A model generated the notes under the pieces. It did not search any database. It was not told the origin of the DNA and was given only the letters and a program-made list of their open reading frames with translations. Positions 62,795 to 64,000 of a DNA stretch of 64,000 nt are shown in pieces; positions within the stretch are counted from its first letter, which is position 1; each line of letters begins with the position of its first letter. The DNA comes from Amphirosellinia nigrospora (taxonomy: Eukaryota > Ascomycota > Sordariomycetes > Xylariales > Xylariaceae). A program made the position numbers and the translations under genes. The stretch is from contig SCHM01000008.1 in the NCBI GenBank assembly GCA_004123355.1, forward strand, positions 243,501-307,500, read 5' to 3'.

Positions 62795-64000
62795 ATGGCT
62801 GCAGAGGGCAGTGTTGGTTGGGAAACGGGTCCGAACCGCCGGGGTACACTGACAATCATCGAAAATTGTCTCTTTACCATATTTGCCTGCACATGGAGTA
62901 TACAGCATCCTAACGTCCCCAAACTAGACGAGGCTCCGTGGAGAATTTCACTACGGCAATGCAAGTGGACGTTGTTCACTCTGTTCTTCCCGGAATTTAT
63001 CATGGCACATGCTATCCTAGAGTTTGTGATGGTCGTGGGGAACGTAAGGTCTTTGGATGATGGGAGTCATCTTGATGAGAAACTGCCTTGGGTTTTTCGG
63101 TGGTGTAGACAGCCTCGTACCAAATCCGAGGACGCAGAAACCGGCAGCGCAAAGTTGATGTCTGGTCACCTTAGATGCGGGACAACAGGAGGTCAAGTGG
63201 TCTATCACACATTGCTACTTTGCAAACATGGGGGCTTCTATATATGTGATGATGCCCAGTCAATCTCCCCATCCATAAACCACCTCTTGACCACTGATCA
63301 TTTCATCGATCACTGGCAACTCCTCAATATACCGACTCTCTCTCAAAATGACCTGAAAGATAAAAGCAAGACAGACTATTTCGCCAAAGCTATCGCAGTT
63401 ATTCAAATTGCACAACTGCTCTTATCGCTCATACTTCGGGGGGTGCAACATCTGGCTTTTTCTCAGCTCGAAACACTGACTCTGGCATTTGCGATCTGTG
63501 GGGTTTTAACGTATGGGTGCTCTTGGTATAAGCCACAGAACGTTAAAAGACCCATACAAGTATTCCTACGTTACCCTGAACAGGGGTTACCGCCCAAACT
63601 GCACCAACGTACTTTCGACAGTCTATGGCAGGTTCTGAGTAGCTCGAAGGTCCCGAACGAGATGCGGCCTCTAGAGCGAGTTCCTAATGATAACATACCA
63701 AGGACCAAGCAATACGAGACGCATTATGCTCTTTATGTGTTGACAGCACTCACGGCAGCATTTGGGAGCATTCATGCAATAGCTTGGAATTTTGAATTTC
63801 CTACTTCTACGGAGCAGATACTCTGGAGAGTAGCTACTCTAATATCTACTGCTGTGCCGCCTCTGGCCCTCATAGCCATCCCTCTCACACAGATTCTTGA
63901 ACCATGGGGAGACATTGACAACTTTAGGTATGCATGCTTGGATGTCATGAGGGAATACTCCTGGCATTCAAGCGATAATCGGCTGGTCAAAGAAGCTATG
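62795..64000 (+). CDS. multi-pass membrane protein of a fungal-specific family, 3' end outside the window
   Basis: An open frame of 402 codons runs from the ATG at 62795 to the window edge with no stop. It starts MAAEGSVGWETGPNRRGTLT, then has IIENCLFTIFACTWSIQHPN, a block I recognise from an expanded fungal family of uncharacterised integral membrane proteins. Further family-like parts: WTLFTLFFPEFIMAHAILE, DKSKTDYFAKAIAVIQ, RGVQHLAFSQLETLTLAFAI and SWYKPQNVKRPI. About five hydrophobic segments are visible so far. Function is unknown. The open frame extends back to a stop at 62759, next to a possible 3' splice site, so an upstream exon with a signal peptide is possible. No frame problem. Confidence 0.75.
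   Translation, partial: MAAEGSVGWETGPNRRGTLTIIENCLFTIFACTWSIQHPNVPKLDEAPWRISLRQCKWTLFTLFFPEFIMAHAILEFVMVVGNVRSLDDGSHLDEKLPWVFRWCRQPRTKSEDAETGSAKLMSGHLRCGTTGGQVVYHTLLLCKHGGFYICDDAQSISPSINHLLTTDHFIDHWQLLNIPTLSQNDLKDKSKTDYFAKAIAVIQIAQLLLSLILRGVQHLAFSQLETLTLAFAICGVLTYGCSWYKPQNVKRPIQVFLRYPEQGLPPKLHQRTFDSLWQVLSSSKVPNEMRPLERVPNDNIPRTKQYETHYALYVLTALTAAFGSIHAIAWNFEFPTSTEQILWRVATLISTAVPPLALIAIPLTQILEPWGDIDNFRYACLDVMREYSWHSSDNRLVKEAM

Overview
This is nuclear DNA of a filamentous ascomycete (Pezizomycotina, most likely Sordariomycetes). The signs are short GT-AG introns of about 47-171 nt, a Zn2Cys6 regulator, a HET-domain gene, a UstYa-like oxidase gene, the PCL-cyclin type, and intergenic DNA peppered with TACCTAGGTA-like words. 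No rRNA, tRNA, CRISPR array or bacterial-style operon was seen.

Layout. 0.7-3.8 kb: a secreted branch-2 histidine phosphatase and a SIRT5-like sirtuin, both +. 3.8-8.9 kb: no gene, but one copy of a dispersed repeat. 8.9-13.4 kb: two minus-strand transcription factors, a six-exon Zn2Cys6 protein with a GC-AG intron inside its zinc cluster, and a bZIP protein. 18.0-20.3 kb: a nine-exon nitronate monooxygenase (-). 21.9-23.9 kb: a PCL/Clg1-type cyclin (-). 24-43 kb: about 19 kb with no gene I can defend, including an AT-rich core at roughly 34.2-38.7 kb that looks like repeat-induced mutation. 43-49.2 kb: an ACS-family MFS transporter (+), a UstYa/DUF3328 oxidase (+) and a DHA1-family MFS transporter (-), a plausible metabolite tailoring and transport trio. 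52.8-64 kb: an accessory-looking block with a HET gene (+), a DUF6594 fragment (-), a C2H2 zinc-finger fragment (+), a cytochrome P450 (-), a second copy of the dispersed repeat, an ankyrin-repeat gene (-), and a multi-pass membrane protein (+) that runs off the right edge.

Reading frames. The P450, Zn2Cys6, bZIP and sirtuin genes read through cleanly once introns are removed. The phosphatase, nitronate monooxygenase, cyclin, both MFS genes, UstYa and ankyrin genes each need one or more 1-2 base frame changes. These sit mostly in G, C or A runs and usually look like a run one base too short. Protein similarity is uninterrupted across them, so consensus (long-read) indel errors explain them better than gene decay. 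Gene spans below therefore cover whole loci rather than single open frames.

Exon boundaries were worked out by eye from splice signals and frame continuity. Family names rest on motif recognition, with no database search.
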